Assembly (NCBI RefSeq): GCF_030341905.1
Contig: NZ_JATAAF010000006.1
Coordinates: 1-64,000 of the forward strand
Reading direction: 5' to 3'
DNA length: 64,000 nt
Origin: Porticoccus sp. W117
Lineage (GTDB): Bacteria; Pseudomonadota; Gammaproteobacteria; Pseudomonadales; Porticoccaceae
The notes beneath the pieces are model-generated. The model did not search any database and had not been told where the DNA came from. It saw nothing but the letters and a program-made list of their open reading frames with translations. Both the position numbers and the translations under genes were made by a program. How positions within the stretch are numbered: position 1 is the stretch's first letter; the number at the start of each line of letters is the position of its first letter. Below, in pieces: positions 1-10,258 of this stretch.

Positions 1-249
1 AACTTCTCGGATCAACTGACGCTCACTGCGTACACCAAACACATACCCAATGAATAGCAATTTAAACAGCAACGTAGGATCCAAGGCCGGACGACCATTG
101 TCGGCGCAGTACAGGTCTTTAACCAGATCGTGAATAAAGCTGAAGTCGATGACCTTATCGATCTTACGCAGCAGGTGGTCGGCAGGAACTAGCTCGTCAA
201 TGCTGACGAACTCCATAGTGGACTGGGTTTGGGGGCGGTCTTTTAACAT
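1..249 (-). mobile_element. IS1182-like transposase, N-terminal part (cut by window edge)
   Basis: An open frame runs leftwards from ATG at 249 to the window edge without a stop (83 codons seen). It begins MLKDRPQTQSTMEFVSIDEL and continues with a pattern of charged helices (DHLLRKIDKVIDF) followed by ADNGRPALDPTLLFKLLFIG. This is the conserved N-terminal DUF772-type domain of IS1182/IS5-group DDE transposases. The catalytic DDE domain lies outside the window, so I cannot say whether the copy is intact. It sits directly downstream of pilQ. The transposase frame begins about 100 bases from the pilQ stop. The exact insertion-sequence end was not located. Confidence 0.8.
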
Positions 250-261
250 GCCCCATTATAA

Positions 262-289
262 AAAGTCCCCGCACGAGGGCGAGGACTTT
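262..289. other. hairpin in the transposase leader
   Basis: AAAGTCC at 262-268 is the exact inverted partner of GGACTTT at 283-289, with a GC-rich loop. It lies just ahead of the transposase start. Hairpins at insertion-sequence ends often limit read-through into the transposase gene, but here that role is inferred. Confidence 0.45.
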
Positions 290-301
290 GTCAGCAGTCT
301 G

Positions 302-328
302 AAACCGGAGCCAAGGCCCCGGTTTTTT
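302..328 (+). terminator. hairpin with T-tract between pilQ and the transposase gene
   Basis: The stem AAACCGG-GCC pairs with GGC-CCGGTTT, and the plus strand continues with seven T. Read rightwards it has the form of an intrinsic terminator. Read leftwards (the direction of pilQ and of the transposase gene) the T-tract is short, so it is a weaker end for the pil operon. Confidence 0.5.
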
Positions 329-344
329 TATTTGCGTAAAACAC

Positions 345-2474
345 TTACTGGTTTAATGCTTCGTCGATAATCTTGGGAGTGATAAAGATCAGAATTTCCC
401 GTTTTTCGTACGTATCAGTCTCATTGCGGAACAGGCGACCTACGTAAGGAATATCACCCAGCAGCGGAACCTTGCGGGTATCCTTGCGTTCTTCCAGCTG
501 GAAGATACCGCCCAGTACAATAGTCTGACCATCACCCACAAGAGCCGTTGTTTCAATACTGGTGACATCAATAATGGGTACCGTACTGTTGGCCAGCCCG
601 ATGGCCTGCCCACTCACCGCATCCTGAGTAATCAGCAAGTCCATATTGATGCGGTTGTCCGGGGTAATTTGTGGGGTTACTTGCAGTTGCAACAAGGCTT
701 CTTTGAATTGAAGACTAGCAGCACCACTTGAAGTGGCCTCCAGGAAAGGCACTTCCTGACCAGTGCGGATCATGGCTTCCTGCTTGTCACCAGTGGTTAT
801 ACTGGGCTGAGCCACTACTTCACCATGACCAGCGGATTCCAGAGCGCTGAGTTCAAGATCCAGGAACAGATTGTCGGACAAGAACGCCAAAGCCAAGCTG
901 CCTGTTGGCTCGTTGACTCCCAGGTCAGCAGCAATGATATTGGTCAAATTCAGGGTTTCACTGGTAGCCGGGTTGCCATCAAAGTTTTCAATAACACCGC
1001 CGTTATCGCTGTCAAAAGCAGCGTTGGCACCAGCACCGAAGATGTTATTGCCGTTAAAGGTACCACCGCCGGCAACACCCCACTCCACACCAAGCTCCTC
1101 GCGGAAATCGGTATTGGCGGTAACAATACGCGCTTCAATTCTTACCTGGCGAATGGGGATGTCCAACTCTCTAACCAAACGGCGGAAGTCAGCAATATTC
1201 TCTTCGGTGTCGGTAATAATGATGGTGTTGGTGCGGGAGTCCACTTTCAGCTCACCGCGATCCAGGGAACCTTCTGCACCTTCAGCTCGTTCGCCACGGT
1301 ACAACTCAAACAGTTCTTCTGCATTGGCGTAGCTGATACGCACATACTCGGTACGCAGCGGTGCCAGCTCTTGAAGCTGTTTGTTCACTTCGACCTGCAG
1401 ACGCTCCTGCTCGGCAATATCTTCCGCCAGGCCCACGTGAATTACGTTACCTTCTTGACGCTTGTCCAAGCCCTTGGTTTTCAGAATCACATCCAGAGCG
1501 TGATCCCAAGGAACGTCATTGAGATTAAGGGTAATACTACCGTCAACCGCATCGGAAACCACAATATTGATACCCACCTGATCAGCGATCACAGACAGTA
1601 CCGCACGCACTGACACATCCTGGAAGTTCAGGGTCATTTTCTCGCCACTGTAGGCGAATTTGTTGCGCTGCTCTTCCAGCTCGCGGGGGGTCAGCGGTTT
1701 TACTTCAATCACATACTGGGTATCCACCTGGTAGGCGGAGTATTCGAACTCCCCCAGTGCGTCGATGGCTACATGAGTGGTAGAGCCACGACGTATACTG
1801 TCGATTGCTTTCACTGGGGTGGCGAAATCCACTACATCCAGGCGACGATCCAGGTTGCCCGGCAGCGCCGTCTGGTAGAAATTCACCTGAATTTCACTGC
1901 CTACCTGATTGATATCGATATTTACGTTGGCGTCGGACAAATCAATAATGACGCGGCCTTCACCGCCTTCACCACGCTCAAAGTCCACATTGGAAACAGA
2001 CACTGAACCACTGACATCACCGTTATAGCCGGCTGTATGCACTTTCGCTGCCTGAGCCACATCCGCCACCTGGCTGGCAGAAGCACCAACTTCCAGAGTC
2101 AGTACATTGCCATCCACACGGGACTGATAAGGCACCATCTGTTGCAGGCTCAGCACCACACGAGTGCGCTCGCCAGCAGTGAGTGCCGTAAAGTTGCGGG
2201 CATTTTCGAAAGACAGCGAGTAACGCTTCTCTTCCAGCTTGCTCTGGACGCCAGGGAAATCCATCACCAGTCGTGCAGGGTCCGCCATGGCCAAATCGCT
2301 GGACTGCGGCGGTGTGTCTGAGAACGTCATCACCACCTGGAAGCGATCACCTGGCAAGGAGGCGAAGTCCACCTTGTCCAGAGTCACCGGCTCGGCAGCC
2401 GCCACAAGTGACGTTGCCCAACAGGCCAGAGCAGCAAATAGAGTGCTAATTGTTTTGTTTATATGCCTATTCAT
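345..2474 (-). CDS. pilQ: type IV pilus secretin PilQ
   Basis: Outer-membrane secretin through which the type IV pilus passes (709 aa). After a signal peptide ending around ATSLVAAAEP there are two AMIN-type beta domains (about residues 30-130 and 155-265), which in this family bind peptidoglycan. A secretin N0/STN domain follows (MTLNFQDVSVRAVLSVIADQ), then N1, then the secretin core ending VPLLGDIPYVGRLFRNE. I chose ATG 2474 because GGGGA lies five bases upstream; a TTG at 2486 would add four residues. It is the last gene of pilMNOPQ and starts 17 bases after pilP stops. In related genomes aroK and aroB usually follow; here an IS-like transposase does. Confidence 0.95.
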   Translation of the reverse strand: MNRHINKTISTLFAALACWATSLVAAAEPVTLDKVDFASLPGDRFQVVMTFSDTPPQSSDLAMADPARLVMDFPGVQSKLEEKRYSLSFENARNFTALTAGERTRVVLSLQQMVPYQSRVDGNVLTLEVGASASQVADVAQAAKVHTAGYNGDVSGSVSVSNVDFERGEGGEGRVIIDLSDANVNIDINQVGSEIQVNFYQTALPGNLDRRLDVVDFATPVKAIDSIRRGSTTHVAIDALGEFEYSAYQVDTQYVIEVKPLTPRELEEQRNKFAYSGEKMTLNFQDVSVRAVLSVIADQVGINIVVSDAVDGSITLNLNDVPWDHALDVILKTKGLDKRQEGNVIHVGLAEDIAEQERLQVEVNKQLQELAPLRTEYVRISYANAEELFELYRGERAEGAEGSLDRGELKVDSRTNTIIITDTEENIADFRRLVRELDIPIRQVRIEARIVTANTDFREELGVEWGVAGGGTFNGNNIFGAGANAAFDSDNGGVIENFDGNPATSETLNLTNIIAADLGVNEPTGSLALAFLSDNLFLDLELSALESAGHGEVVAQPSITTGDKQEAMIRTGQEVPFLEATSSGAASLQFKEALLQLQVTPQITPDNRINMDLLITQDAVSGQAIGLANSTVPIIDVTSIETTALVGDGQTIVLGGIFQLEERKDTRKVPLLGDIPYVGRLFRNETDTYEKREILIFITPKIIDEALNQ

Positions 2475-2491
2475 ACTATTCCCCAACCTGA

Positions 2492-3031
2492 TTATTCCTT
2501 GACCTCTAACGACAGGGTGCGCGGTTTTTCCAGCCAGCCACCTTTGCCATCAGAGACGATTTCAATCACTTGCAGTTTGTCTCTGCCAACAGATGTAATA
2601 CGCCCATGGTTTTTGCCAATGTAGTTGTCCACTGTCACCCGGTGCAGCGTACCTGTACCATCGTCCAGCAACGCCCACATCTGGCCTTTTTGGGTCATGG
2701 AACCCATCATGCTCAGCGCCGAGAAGCTGAAATCCTCCAGATACTCACGCACGCGGTTTTCATCCGGTTTTACCGCAGGCGCTCCCTTGGCACGGCGCAC
2801 CATGCCCGCAATAACCACCTCTGGCTCCTCAAACGGGCTGCGCAGCAAAAAGGCATCGTACTTGGCAGTCTTGTAGGGTTGAGCAGTGGGCAGCGGTGGG
2901 ATTTCGCCACCAGTTTGCTGCTTTTGCTCAGCCATATACTGTTTCAAATCCTGGTGATTGCCGTCGCCACCGCAGGCGGTTAACAGCAATGCCGTCAAGG
3001 GAAGGGAAAGTCGTCGAATAAAAGGGTTCAT
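2492..3031 (-). CDS. pilP: type IV pilus inner-membrane lipoprotein PilP
   Basis: 179 aa lipoprotein with lipobox LTAC (Cys about 20), then a low-complexity linker (QQTGGEIPPLPTAQP) and a C-terminal beta domain (GMVRRAKGAPAV, LLDDGTGTLHRVTVDNYIG). In this family PilP links the PilN-PilO heterodimer to the secretin PilQ across the periplasm. Its start overlaps the pilO stop by one base, so translation is probably coupled. Length and position are normal for the family. Confidence 0.93.
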   Translation of the reverse strand: MNPFIRRLSLPLTALLLTACGGDGNHQDLKQYMAEQKQQTGGEIPPLPTAQPYKTAKYDAFLLRSPFEEPEVVIAGMVRRAKGAPAVKPDENRVREYLEDFSFSALSMMGSMTQKGQMWALLDDGTGTLHRVTVDNYIGKNHGRITSVGRDKLQVIEIVSDGKGGWLEKPRTLSLEVKE

Positions 3032-3651
3032 TATTCTTCTCCCTCCTCGGCTTTGTAACGATAGGTTTTCGCTTTGATCTCCATACGCAGCAGGCTGCTA
3101 CTGTCACCGGCACGGGCAATTTTGAAGTCGTGCAGAGTGACGATGCGGGAGAGCGCGGAGATGGTACTGACGAAAGAGCCAAAATCGTGGTAACCACCTT
3201 CAACAATCACATCCATGGGTTGCTCGATAAACAGCTCGGCGTCCCTTTCCGGATTCATCTCAACCTTGGCAACCACGCCACTGCTGCCACGGCCAGCGTC
3301 GTATATTTCATCCACCAGATCGGGGATATCCGTGTCTTTGGGCAATTGGCTCTTGAGGTTTTTAAATGACTCTTCCAAATCTGCCATCTGAGCTTTCAGC
3401 GCATCCAAATTGGCGGCATCAAAGGCCTTCTTTTTGTAGTCCTGCTTTAACTGGCGCTCTTTGCGGGTTTCCGATGCCAGCTGGCTGTTCATGTCACCAA
3501 TGTAGAGGTAGTAAGTGCCCCCTAGTACCAGAGCAACCACAAACAGCAGGGCGATGGCTTTGTAGGCCGCCGGCCAGATGCCGATATTTTCCAGGGTTAA
3601 CTCCGAGGTATCGAAGTTTTTCATCTCCTGTAAGGAGTCAGACAGTGCCAT
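3031..3651 (-). CDS. pilO: type IV pilus alignment protein PilO
   Basis: 206 aa inner-membrane protein: short cytoplasmic N-terminus, one membrane helix (about residues 28-50, IALLFVVALVLGGTYYLYIG), a coiled coil (ETRKERQLKQDYKKKAFDA) and a periplasmic ferredoxin-like domain (IEQPMDVIVEGGYHDFGSFV). It pairs with PilN to form the alignment subcomplex between the motor and the PilQ pore. It overlaps both neighbours by a single base, as expected for a tightly coupled operon. Confidence 0.93.
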   Translation of the reverse strand: MALSDSLQEMKNFDTSELTLENIGIWPAAYKAIALLFVVALVLGGTYYLYIGDMNSQLASETRKERQLKQDYKKKAFDAANLDALKAQMADLEESFKNLKSQLPKDTDIPDLVDEIYDAGRGSSGVVAKVEMNPERDAELFIEQPMDVIVEGGYHDFGSFVSTISALSRIVTLHDFKIARAGDSSSLLRMEIKAKTYRYKAEEGEE

Positions 3652-4252
3652 TAGCCTTCTCCTCCGTTGTTATTGTTTCCTGAACCGCTGCCATCTTCTG
3701 CTAAGGAAGCGGGCTTGACCACCTGGGCCTTAAACTCGAATTCAGTGCCATCTTCACCCAAGGTTTCATCTTTACCCATGGTGAGGGAGCCCGCCTTGTC
3801 GAACTTCTCCGACTCATCCAGGCGACGCATAAATGCTGATACCCGGGCGTTGGACTCGGCAAAACCTTTCAGGGAAACCGTGGTTTCGTTAGTCAGCTCC
3901 ATCTCCGACAAAAAAGCACCATCGGGCACGGCACGGGCAAACTGGTCGAACACTTTCACCACTTCCGCGCGGTTGCTCTGCAGCCCCTGGATCACATCCA
4001 TGCGGGCCAGCCACAATTTTTTCTTTTCTTCCAAGGTATTGATCTCTCGAAGATCATTTTCCAGAAGCTTGATGTTGTCTTGCAGCATCTTGTTGCGGCT
4101 TTGCTGATTTTCAATTTGCCCTTTAACGACCGAATGCCAGGCAAATCCGGCAACCAGGGCAGCAATCAGCACCAGCATCAAAATGCTGAGAAACTCTTTT
4201 TGCTTCTCCTGGCGCTGCTCTTCCCGCCAAGGGAGTAAGTTAATCAATGCCA

Positions 4253-4253
<1 letters not shown>
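3651..4253 (-). CDS. pilN: type IV pilus alignment protein PilN
   Basis: 200 aa. The N-terminus INLLPWREEQRQEKQKEFL is the conserved cytoplasmic segment that docks into PilM. One membrane helix (about 23-45) follows, then a coiled coil and a Fimbrial-assembly-type periplasmic domain (VPDGAFLSEMELTNETTVSLKG). The C-terminus is Gly/Asn-rich and probably disordered. The start overlaps the pilM stop by one base. Confidence 0.94.
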
Positions 4254-5341
<1,088 letters not shown>

Positions 5342-5397
5342 TTAGGTGACATTGCGATAAACAACTTTAGTTACTTGCCGCAACATTGCAAGTACTT

Positions 5398-5426
5398 TTG
5401 TTTATCACTGATGCTGCCTCTATAAT
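5398..5426 (+). promoter_or_regulatory. sigma-70-type promoter of the PBP1a gene
   Basis: TTGTTT (5398-5403), a 17-base spacer, and a perfect TATAAT (5421-5426). Transcription would begin near 5433. That excludes the upstream in-frame starts at 5386 and 5425 and supports ATG 5461 as the start of the PBP gene. Confidence 0.7.
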
Positions 5427-5460
5427 GAGCGCCCTTTACGCCCAATCACATCAGAAACAG

Positions 5461-8052
5461 ATGAAGTTGCCCTCAAAACCGCTAATCGGCTCCTTGATAC
5501 GCCTTACTGTCGCCGGAATCGGCGGCATACTGCTTATAGCGGCCAGCCTTTACCTATACCTTAGCCCCAAATTGCCCACCGTTGAAACCCTGAAAACGGT
5601 AAAACTGCAAACACCTTTGCGAATTTATTCACAAGATTCGCAACTGATCGGCGAATTTGGCCAGCAGCGGCGCAACCCTATTGCCTACGAGGACATTCCG
5701 AAAAATATGGTTCACGCCATATTGGCGGCGGAAGACAGCCGCTTTTTCGAACACAAAGGCATCGACCCCAGGGGCCTGGGGCGGGCTGTTCTGCAGATGG
5801 TGAAAAGTGGCTCGCGCCAAGGCGGCGGCAGCACCCTGACCATGCAGGTAGCGCGCAACTTCTTCCTCAGCAAGAAGAAAGAGTTCACCCGCAAGTTCAA
5901 TGAGATTCTGCTGTCGTTCCGCATTGAGGACGAATTAACTAAAGAAGAAATCTTTTCCCTGTACGCCAACAAGATGTTTCTGGGCAAGCGTGCCTACGGA
6001 GTAGAGGCTGCGGCCAACGTCTATTACGGCAAAGCCATTGACGAGCTGAGTCTGGCGCAGACCGCCATGATCGCGGTGTTGTTCCAGCTGCCCTCCACCC
6101 AAAACCCCATCAACGATCCCGAATCCTCGTTGCAGCGACGCAACTGGATACTGTCACGCATGTTGTCACCTCTGGGCTATATCACCCAGGAGGAGTACGA
6201 CCTGGCGGTCGCAGAGCCAATCACCGCCCGCTACCACGGCCCACAGACTGAACTCAATGCGCCCTATGTGTCTGAAATGGTGCGCCTGGAAGCCAAGCAA
6301 ATTATCGCCACACTCAATCGCAGTGACGCCCACCAGGACAATCCCATCGACATGATGAACGATGGTTTGCGGGTTTACACCACCATCGACAGCACCCTGC
6401 AGAAAAGCGCTCGCCGCGCGCTGCGCAATGGCCTGACCACTTACGACTGGCGCCACGGCTACCGAGGCCCGGAACGCCAATTCGACGACCCGAGCCAATG
6501 GCCCGAAATCCTTAAAGACACCCCTGTGGTAGGCGACCTGATGCCGGCCATTGTCAGTGCTGTGGACGAACAGCAAGTCACCCTGCTGAGCAAATCCGGC
6601 GAAGAAGTCACTCTCACCTGGGAAGATGACCTCAAAAAGGTGCGCGGCTTTATTACCACCAACCGCTACCGCAACCTGAAAAACACTGTGGATGAATTTG
6701 CCGTGGGCGATCTGGTGCGCCTCAAGCAAACAAGCAATGGCAGCTGGGCTCTGTCGCAGATCCCCAATGCCCAGTCAGCACTGGTGGCACTGTCACCCCA
6801 GGATGGCGCCATTAAATCCCTGGTGGGCGGTTTTGATTTCGACCAAAGCCAGTACAACCGGGTCACCCAGGCAAAACGCCAGCCAGGCTCCAACTTCAAA
6901 CCCTTTATATACACCGCTGCCCTCAACAGTGGTATGACCGCTGCTTCCACCGTCAGTGGCGCCAGTATTTCTATGGAAGACAACCTGCTGGAAGGCTACT
7001 GGCAACCAGAGAACGACGGTGGCGAAGTGTACGGCGAAACCCGCCTGCGCAAAGGTTTGTACAAATCTCTCAATACTGTCTCTATTCGCCTGCTGCGCAC
7101 CATTGGCCTCAACGCCGCCATCGATGGTGCTTCGCGCTTTGGTTTTGACCCCAACACCCTGCCCGACAACTACACCCTGGCACTGGGCAGCCACGCCCTA
7201 CCCCCCATGGAAATCGCCACCGGTTACGCAGTATTTGCCAACGGCGGCTACCTGGTAGAACCCTATCTGATCGACCGCATAGAAGACGTGTACGGCAATA
7301 TCCTGTTCCAGTCCAACCCAACACAGGTTCCCGACGAAACCGCGAGCAATGACGCCTCAGAAGAGAAACAAGAAACGCTGGAGCAGCAACAGCTGGAGCA
7401 AATTGAGCAGGAGTTGGAACAACTGGATCTGGGCCAGTGGGCCAATAACAATGCCAATAGCAATGAAAGTACGGAGCAGACAGCACCTGAAGACGCCAGC
7501 GAACAGGCAGCAGCCAGTGAGGACGCCGTACAACCACAAGCCCCAAAACAGAAACCCCGTATAGCGGAACGGGTGGTTGAGCCCAGAGTGGCTTACATTA
7601 TGGATTCCATCCTGAAAGACGTAATCCGCAAAGGCACCGGCGTCAAAGCCAAACAACTAAAACGCAATGACATTGCTGGCAAAACCGGTACCACCAACGA
7701 CGCCAAAGACGCCTGGTTTTCCGGTTACAGCCCTGAGATTGTCGCCACCGCCTGGGTGGGCTTCGACAACAATATCTCGCTGGGCAGAAACGAATACGGT
7801 GGATCGGCAGCCCTGCCTATCTGGATCGACTTTATGCGCACCGCGCTCAGAGGTGTAGAGGATCAACCCCGCACTCAGCCAGACGGCCTGGTGCAGGTTC
7901 GCGTCGACCCGAAAACCGGCAACCGGGTCAGCGCTCGATTCCCCGGCGCCATTTTCGAGATTTTCCGCCGCGAACACCTGCCAGTGGAGCCGGAAAATGG
8001 CGGCTCCAGCAAATCCATAGAGCGGGAATTGCTTAACGAAGAATTGCTGTAG
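5461..8052 (+). CDS. mrcA: class A penicillin-binding protein 1A
   Basis: 863 aa bifunctional peptidoglycan synthase. After one membrane anchor (about residues 10-35) comes a GT51 transglycosylase domain with catalytic Glu in AAEDSRFFEHKG (E91) and the QGGSTLTMQVARNFFL motif. An OB-type insert follows, then the transpeptidase domain with active Ser in PGSNFKPF (S477), SLN, and KTG (K741, AGKTGTTNDAKDAWFSGY). Between the SLN and KTG motifs there is a Glu/Gln/Asn-rich linker (about residues 630-700), probably disordered and of the kind that varies among PBP1A proteins. It diverges from pilM, the classical gammaproteobacterial arrangement. Start chosen from the promoter; the ribosome site is weak. 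Confidence 0.93.
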   Translation: MKLPSKPLIGSLIRLTVAGIGGILLIAASLYLYLSPKLPTVETLKTVKLQTPLRIYSQDSQLIGEFGQQRRNPIAYEDIPKNMVHAILAAEDSRFFEHKGIDPRGLGRAVLQMVKSGSRQGGGSTLTMQVARNFFLSKKKEFTRKFNEILLSFRIEDELTKEEIFSLYANKMFLGKRAYGVEAAANVYYGKAIDELSLAQTAMIAVLFQLPSTQNPINDPESSLQRRNWILSRMLSPLGYITQEEYDLAVAEPITARYHGPQTELNAPYVSEMVRLEAKQIIATLNRSDAHQDNPIDMMNDGLRVYTTIDSTLQKSARRALRNGLTTYDWRHGYRGPERQFDDPSQWPEILKDTPVVGDLMPAIVSAVDEQQVTLLSKSGEEVTLTWEDDLKKVRGFITTNRYRNLKNTVDEFAVGDLVRLKQTSNGSWALSQIPNAQSALVALSPQDGAIKSLVGGFDFDQSQYNRVTQAKRQPGSNFKPFIYTAALNSGMTAASTVSGASISMEDNLLEGYWQPENDGGEVYGETRLRKGLYKSLNTVSIRLLRTIGLNAAIDGASRFGFDPNTLPDNYTLALGSHALPPMEIATGYAVFANGGYLVEPYLIDRIEDVYGNILFQSNPTQVPDETASNDASEEKQETLEQQQLEQIEQELEQLDLGQWANNNANSNESTEQTAPEDASEQAAASEDAVQPQAPKQKPRIAERVVEPRVAYIMDSILKDVIRKGTGVKAKQLKRNDIAGKTGTTNDAKDAWFSGYSPEIVATAWVGFDNNISLGRNEYGGSAALPIWIDFMRTALRGVEDQPRTQPDGLVQVRVDPKTGNRVSARFPGAIFEIFRREHLPVEPENGGSSKSIERELLNEELL

Positions 8053-8058
8053 CCCACT

Positions 8059-8138
8059 GTCATCCTGAGGAGACGAAGCCGACGTGAGGATCTCACAGTT
8101 CGATTAACACCGAGATCCTTCGCTACGCTCAGGATGAC
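8059..8138. repeat. dispersed hairpin repeat, type 1
   Basis: The arms GTCATCCTGAGGAGACGAAG and CCTTCGCTACGCTCAGGATG pair imperfectly. Related copies lie at 20646, 29109, 42980 and 63014. One strand of this repeat translates as CHPERSEGS; here that phrase forms the end of the neighbouring cysQ frame. Confidence 0.85.
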
Positions 8139-8934
8139 AATTTGTCAGAATATCCATCCAGGGCACCTGGGTATCCCCAAGCGCCACAAAAAATGGATTG
8201 AGCAGCGACTCTTTGTGGTTATAACCCAGCACACAGCCATCTACTGACACCACCTCCCCCCCCGCCGCTGCCAGCACCGCCTGGGCGGCGGCGGTATCCC
8301 ACTCACAAGTGGGAGCAAAGCGGGGGTAGATATCCGCCTTCCCCTCGGCAATCATGCAGAACTTCAGCGAGCTGCCCACCTGCATCAATTCAACACCGCC
8401 AAAATGGCTTTCCAGATTGGCCAGGGCTTTATCACCTTCTGAAGAACCGTGACGGCGGCTCGCCACAACGATTGGATGAGCCCCCTCAGGCAGCTGACGA
8501 CAACGAATAGGTTCGCCATTTTTATAGGCGCCAAGGCCAGACACGGCGCTATACACAACCCCGGTTACCGGCACCACAACCACTCCCAACACAGGCTGCC
8601 CATCAGCGATCAGGGCCACATTAACCGTAAATTCCCCATTGCCGCTAATAAACTCCTTGGTGCCATCCAGGGGGTCAACCAGCCAATAGCGCTGCCAGGT
8701 TTGCCGCTCGGCAAAATCCGGCAGCTGAGACTCCTCAGACAACACCAGAATATTGAGAATTTCCGGCAAACCCGCCACCAATACCTTGTGGGCAGCCAGG
8801 TCTGCTGCCGTCACCGGCGAGTCATCCTGCTTGGCAGTTACCTGCCAACCATCTTTTTGCCGATAAATAGCCAATGCCGCCTGCGCTGCCTCATCGCACA
8901 GGGCTTCCACTTTCTTCAATACTTCAATATTCAT
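8104..8934 (-). CDS. cysQ: 3'(2'),5'-bisphosphate nucleotidase CysQ
   Basis: 276 aa, inositol-monophosphatase superfamily. It should hydrolyse 3'-phosphoadenosine 5'-phosphate, a by-product of sulfate assimilation. Metal-binding motifs are visible: LSEES, WLVDPLDGTKEFISGNGEF and CEWDTAAAQAVLAAAGG. The last dozen residues (NCHPERSEGSRC) are encoded by the dispersed hairpin repeat, so the original stop has been lost and the protein extended. It diverges from the HAD hydrolase gene with 27 bases between starts. Confidence 0.9.
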   Translation of the reverse strand: MNIEVLKKVEALCDEAAQAALAIYRQKDGWQVTAKQDDSPVTAADLAAHKVLVAGLPEILNILVLSEESQLPDFAERQTWQRYWLVDPLDGTKEFISGNGEFTVNVALIADGQPVLGVVVVPVTGVVYSAVSGLGAYKNGEPIRCRQLPEGAHPIVVASRRHGSSEGDKALANLESHFGGVELMQVGSSLKFCMIAEGKADIYPRFAPTCEWDTAAAQAVLAAAGGEVVSVDGCVLGYNHKESLLNPFFVALGDTQVPWMDILTNCHPERSEGSRC

Positions 8935-8961
8935 TGATGCCTTTTACCTAAAGTTGCAGCG

Positions 8962-9711
8962 GTGCATACTGTGCAACATTATCATCACCGCGAAAAAACC
9001 ACATTGAAAGCCCAAGTATTGAACAACCGTCCATTGAACAACAAGGTGGATTGGAACGCCATCGACACCGTGCTGCTGGATATGGACGGCACCCTGCTGG
9101 ACCTGCATTTCGACAACCACTTCTGGCTCGAGTACCTGCCCCAACGCTATGCTCAGCACCACAACATCTGCCCGGATCAGGCCACCCGGGACCTGCACGA
9201 TCGCTTTGACGCCAAGCGCGGCACTCTGGAATGGTACTGCCTGGAACACTGGTCAAAGGAACTGGCTGTGGACATCCGCCAGGTGAAAGAGGAAGTCAAT
9301 CACCTGATAAGCGAGCGTCCTTTTACCCAGGCTTTTCTGTCTTTTCTTGGCGACCAGAACAAAGAACGCATTCTAATCACCAACGCCCATCCGCACACCC
9401 TGGAATTGAAACTGCAGGTTACCGGCATCGAGCCTCACCTGGATCAAGTGATCAGCTCCCACCAGTACGGCGTTCCCAAGGAAGACCAGCACTTCTGGCA
9501 ACAACTGCACCAACAACTGAACTTTGACCCGGCACGCACTTTGTTTGTGGACGACACCGAAAATATTCTGGCGGCGGCGCAGCAGTTTGGCATTGCCCAC
9601 CTGTTATGCATTCACCAACCGGACAGCAAGGGGCAACATCGCCAGATAGAACGCTTCCCAGCCATCAACCACTTCGATGAAGTAATCCCGCCCCACTACC
9701 ACCAACCATGA
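8962..9711 (+). CDS. HAD-family nucleotidase, YrfG-like
   Basis: 249 aa HAD hydrolase. Motif I is LLDMDGTLLDL (nucleophile Asp and acid Asp), motif II ILITNAHP, and motif IV LFVDDTENILAAA. In this family (GMP/IMP nucleotidase YrfG of E. coli) the gene commonly precedes hslR, as it does here; the stop overlaps the hslR start by 4 bases. The start is uncertain: GTG 8962 is the longest option, and about 20 N-terminal residues ahead of the HAD fold look non-conserved. Confidence 0.82.
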   Translation: MHTVQHYHHREKTTLKAQVLNNRPLNNKVDWNAIDTVLLDMDGTLLDLHFDNHFWLEYLPQRYAQHHNICPDQATRDLHDRFDAKRGTLEWYCLEHWSKELAVDIRQVKEEVNHLISERPFTQAFLSFLGDQNKERILITNAHPHTLELKLQVTGIEPHLDQVISSHQYGVPKEDQHFWQQLHQQLNFDPARTLFVDDTENILAAAQQFGIAHLLCIHQPDSKGQHRQIERFPAINHFDEVIPPHYHQP

Positions 9712-10088
9712 ACAAGGTACGTATCGACAAATGGCTGTGGGCCGCGCGCTTTTTCAAAACCCGCAGTTTGGCCAAAGCCGCCATCGAAGGCGGTAAAGTG
9801 CATATGGATGGCCAACGCATCAAGGCCAGCAAAGAAATTACCGTCGGTAGCACACTGCAAATCCGCCAGGGCTGGGATATCAAGACCGTGGAAATTATCG
9901 CTCTGTCCGACCAGCGCCGGGGGGCTCCGGAAGCCAACACCCTGTACCGGGAAACCGCAGAAAGCATTGCCAAACGGGAAACTGAAGCCGCCCAGCGCAA
10001 GGCCTTGCGCGGTGGCGATGCCGCCCCGCTAAAACGCCCCACAAAAAAGCAGCGCCGGCAGATTCATGGGTTTTGGGAAAAACAATAG
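9708..10088 (+). CDS. hslR: ribosome-associated heat shock protein Hsp15
   Basis: 126 aa RNA-binding protein with an S4 domain at the N-terminus (VRIDKWLWAARFFKTRSLAKAAIEGGKVH) and a basic C-terminal tail (KRPTKKQRRQIHGFW). Hsp15 binds stalled 50S subunits carrying nascent chains after heat shock. It is translationally coupled to the upstream HAD gene and lies upstream of hslO, the usual order. Confidence 0.93.
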   Translation: MNKVRIDKWLWAARFFKTRSLAKAAIEGGKVHMDGQRIKASKEITVGSTLQIRQGWDIKTVEIIALSDQRRGAPEANTLYRETAESIAKRETEAAQRKALRGGDAAPLKRPTKKQRRQIHGFWEKQ

Positions 10089-10089
10089 C

Positions 10090-10168
10090 TTACAGGACGG
10101 GCTTCGCCCTACAGGAAACAGGTGACAGGGCCGCCCCTATCACCTGTAGCGCGAAGCGCGTCCTGTAA
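10090..10168. repeat. intergenic nested hairpin
   Basis: TTACAGGACGGGCTTCGC (10090-10107) pairs with GCGAAGCGCGTCCTGTAA (10151-10168), with a second stem inside (AGGTGACAGGG with CCCCTATCACCT). It occupies most of the hslR-hslO gap. I see no T-tract, so it is more likely a repeat element than a plain terminator. Confidence 0.75.
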
Positions 10169-10258
10169 CCTGTACCCTTTTTGAATTGTGCTCAAAATGT
10201 AGACAATCACAGCAAACTTCCCTACAGTGCGCCTCCTTTAAAAACACCCCTCTTATCT

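Noticed and set aside
825-1613. 262-codon plus-strand frame inside pilQ
   Set aside because: Antisense to the conserved secretin core; no recognisable motif.
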